IMG/VR virus record: IMGVR_UViG_3300034061_005199
Coordinates: 1 to 23,864 of that record
From: a virus
Strand: one strand, 5' to 3'
DNA: 23,864 nt
Below are positions 23,361-23,864 of the stretch, piece after piece. Under the pieces are notes generated by a model, which was not told where the DNA came from, did no database searches, and worked only from the letters and a program-made list of their open reading frames with translations. Positions within the stretch are counted from its first letter, which is position 1. Every line of letters starts with the position of its first letter. Both the position numbers and the translations under genes were made by a program.

Positions 23361-23368
23361 GTTATATT

Positions 23369-23864
23369 ATGTCAAATGTACCACAAAATAAGGCTCAAAA
23401 ATTAATGGAGATTGGAAAGTCCATGAAGGACCCAATTTATGCCATTGAGAACTATCTTGAGACTTTTGATCAAACACAAAAAAGTTTTGTCAGATTTAAA
23501 TTATTTCCCAAACAAAAAGAATTAATAACGGCGTATAAAAACAACCGTTTTAATATAGTGATGAAACCCCGTCAGGCTGGTGTTTCTACTACAACAGCAG
23601 CTTATATAGCTGTTATGACAGCATTAGCTGACCCAAACAATCCACAAAGGGTTCTTATTTTAGCCAATAAACAAGAAACAGCGATTGAGTTTCTTAAAAA
23701 AATTAAAGATTTTACTTCACAAATACCAACATGGATGAATGTTTGGACATCAGGAAATGATGATTCTTGGTACGATGCTGAAAAAAACTCTGCAAAACAT
23801 TATCGTTTAAAAAATGGTTCTGAAATTAAAGCAGTGGCAACTTCTTTAGATGCGTTACGTGGTT
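23369..23864 (+). CDS. Terminase large subunit (T4 gp17-like), N-terminal part
   Basis: The first 165 residues of the DNA-packaging motor ATPase; the frame runs off the window. The start MSNVPQNKAQKLMEI is followed by PIYAIENYLETFD and FKLFPKQKELI, then the P-loop region NIVMKPRQAGVSTTTAAYI (about 63-80) and VLILANKQETAIEFLKKIKDF, WMNVW and NGSEIKAVATSLDALRG, all in the order seen in T4-like terminases. The usual P-loop Lys is Val here (AGVST), a known variant in terminases in which an upstream Lys or Arg is thought to serve. It packages DNA into the prohead. The promoter-like box upstream marks it as late. Confidence 0.92.
   Translation, partial: MSNVPQNKAQKLMEIGKSMKDPIYAIENYLETFDQTQKSFVRFKLFPKQKELITAYKNNRFNIVMKPRQAGVSTTTAAYIAVMTALADPNNPQRVLILANKQETAIEFLKKIKDFTSQIPTWMNVWTSGNDDSWYDAEKNSAKHYRLKNGSEIKAVATSLDALRG

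Overview
The window looks like part of the genome of a large tailed phage of the T4-like (myovirus) type infecting a member of the Bacteroidota, probably a flavobacterium. The evidence is a partial T4 gp17-like terminase large subunit at the right end, typical phage genes (DUF932, DUF3310, RecA-type ATPase, DHH phosphoesterase, thymidylate synthase, homing endonucleases, muralytic enzyme), very low GC, tight packing with 1-nt gene overlaps, and promoter-like boxes of the Bacteroidota form TAnnTTTG. I see no tRNA, rRNA, CRISPR array or insertion sequence, and no gene-free stretch over 300 bases.

Layout. 1-2303 (minus): a partial gene, a DUF932-like protein and a RadA/RecA-type ATPase. 2373-4068 (plus): DUF3310 protein and DHH phosphoesterase. 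4092-7282 (minus): membrane-anchored glucosaminidase and a ClpC-type unfoldase. 7393-11103 (plus): small proteins, a KTSC protein, a GIY-YIG homing endonuclease inserted beside thymidylate synthase, then four small genes including a membrane protein and a lipoprotein. 11180-12113 (minus): a small protein and an HNH endonuclease. 12170-23864 (plus): nucleotidyltransferase, two cysteine-rich modular proteins, three large proteins of unknown function (one acidic with DnaJ-type zinc motifs), a 920-residue protein and the terminase; this last block is probably the start of the late virion/packaging region.

Two promoter-like classes can be read by eye. The main minus-strand genes carry TAnnTTTG boxes, two with a -33 TTTG/GTTG at 19-20 nt. 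A different box, ATATTTAT (often GATATTTATwA), lies 4-49 nt before nine gene starts, including the terminase, the Cys-rich proteins and both homing endonucleases, and may be the late promoter. Strong hairpin terminators close the DUF932, DHH/glucosaminidase, ClpC and 581-residue genes.

The points most worth following are: (1) the thymidylate synthase locus, where a stranded 24-codon thyA 5' copy precedes the homing endonuclease and a complete thyA with an altered DRTGTGT loop follows it; (2) the pair of Cys-rich proteins, one with ten six-cysteine modules, sharing a C-terminal tail; (3) the acidic protein with four CxxCxGxG motifs split into two pairs; (4) the ATATTTAT motif; (5) the phage ClpC that keeps a ClpP-docking VGF loop although no clpP is in the window.
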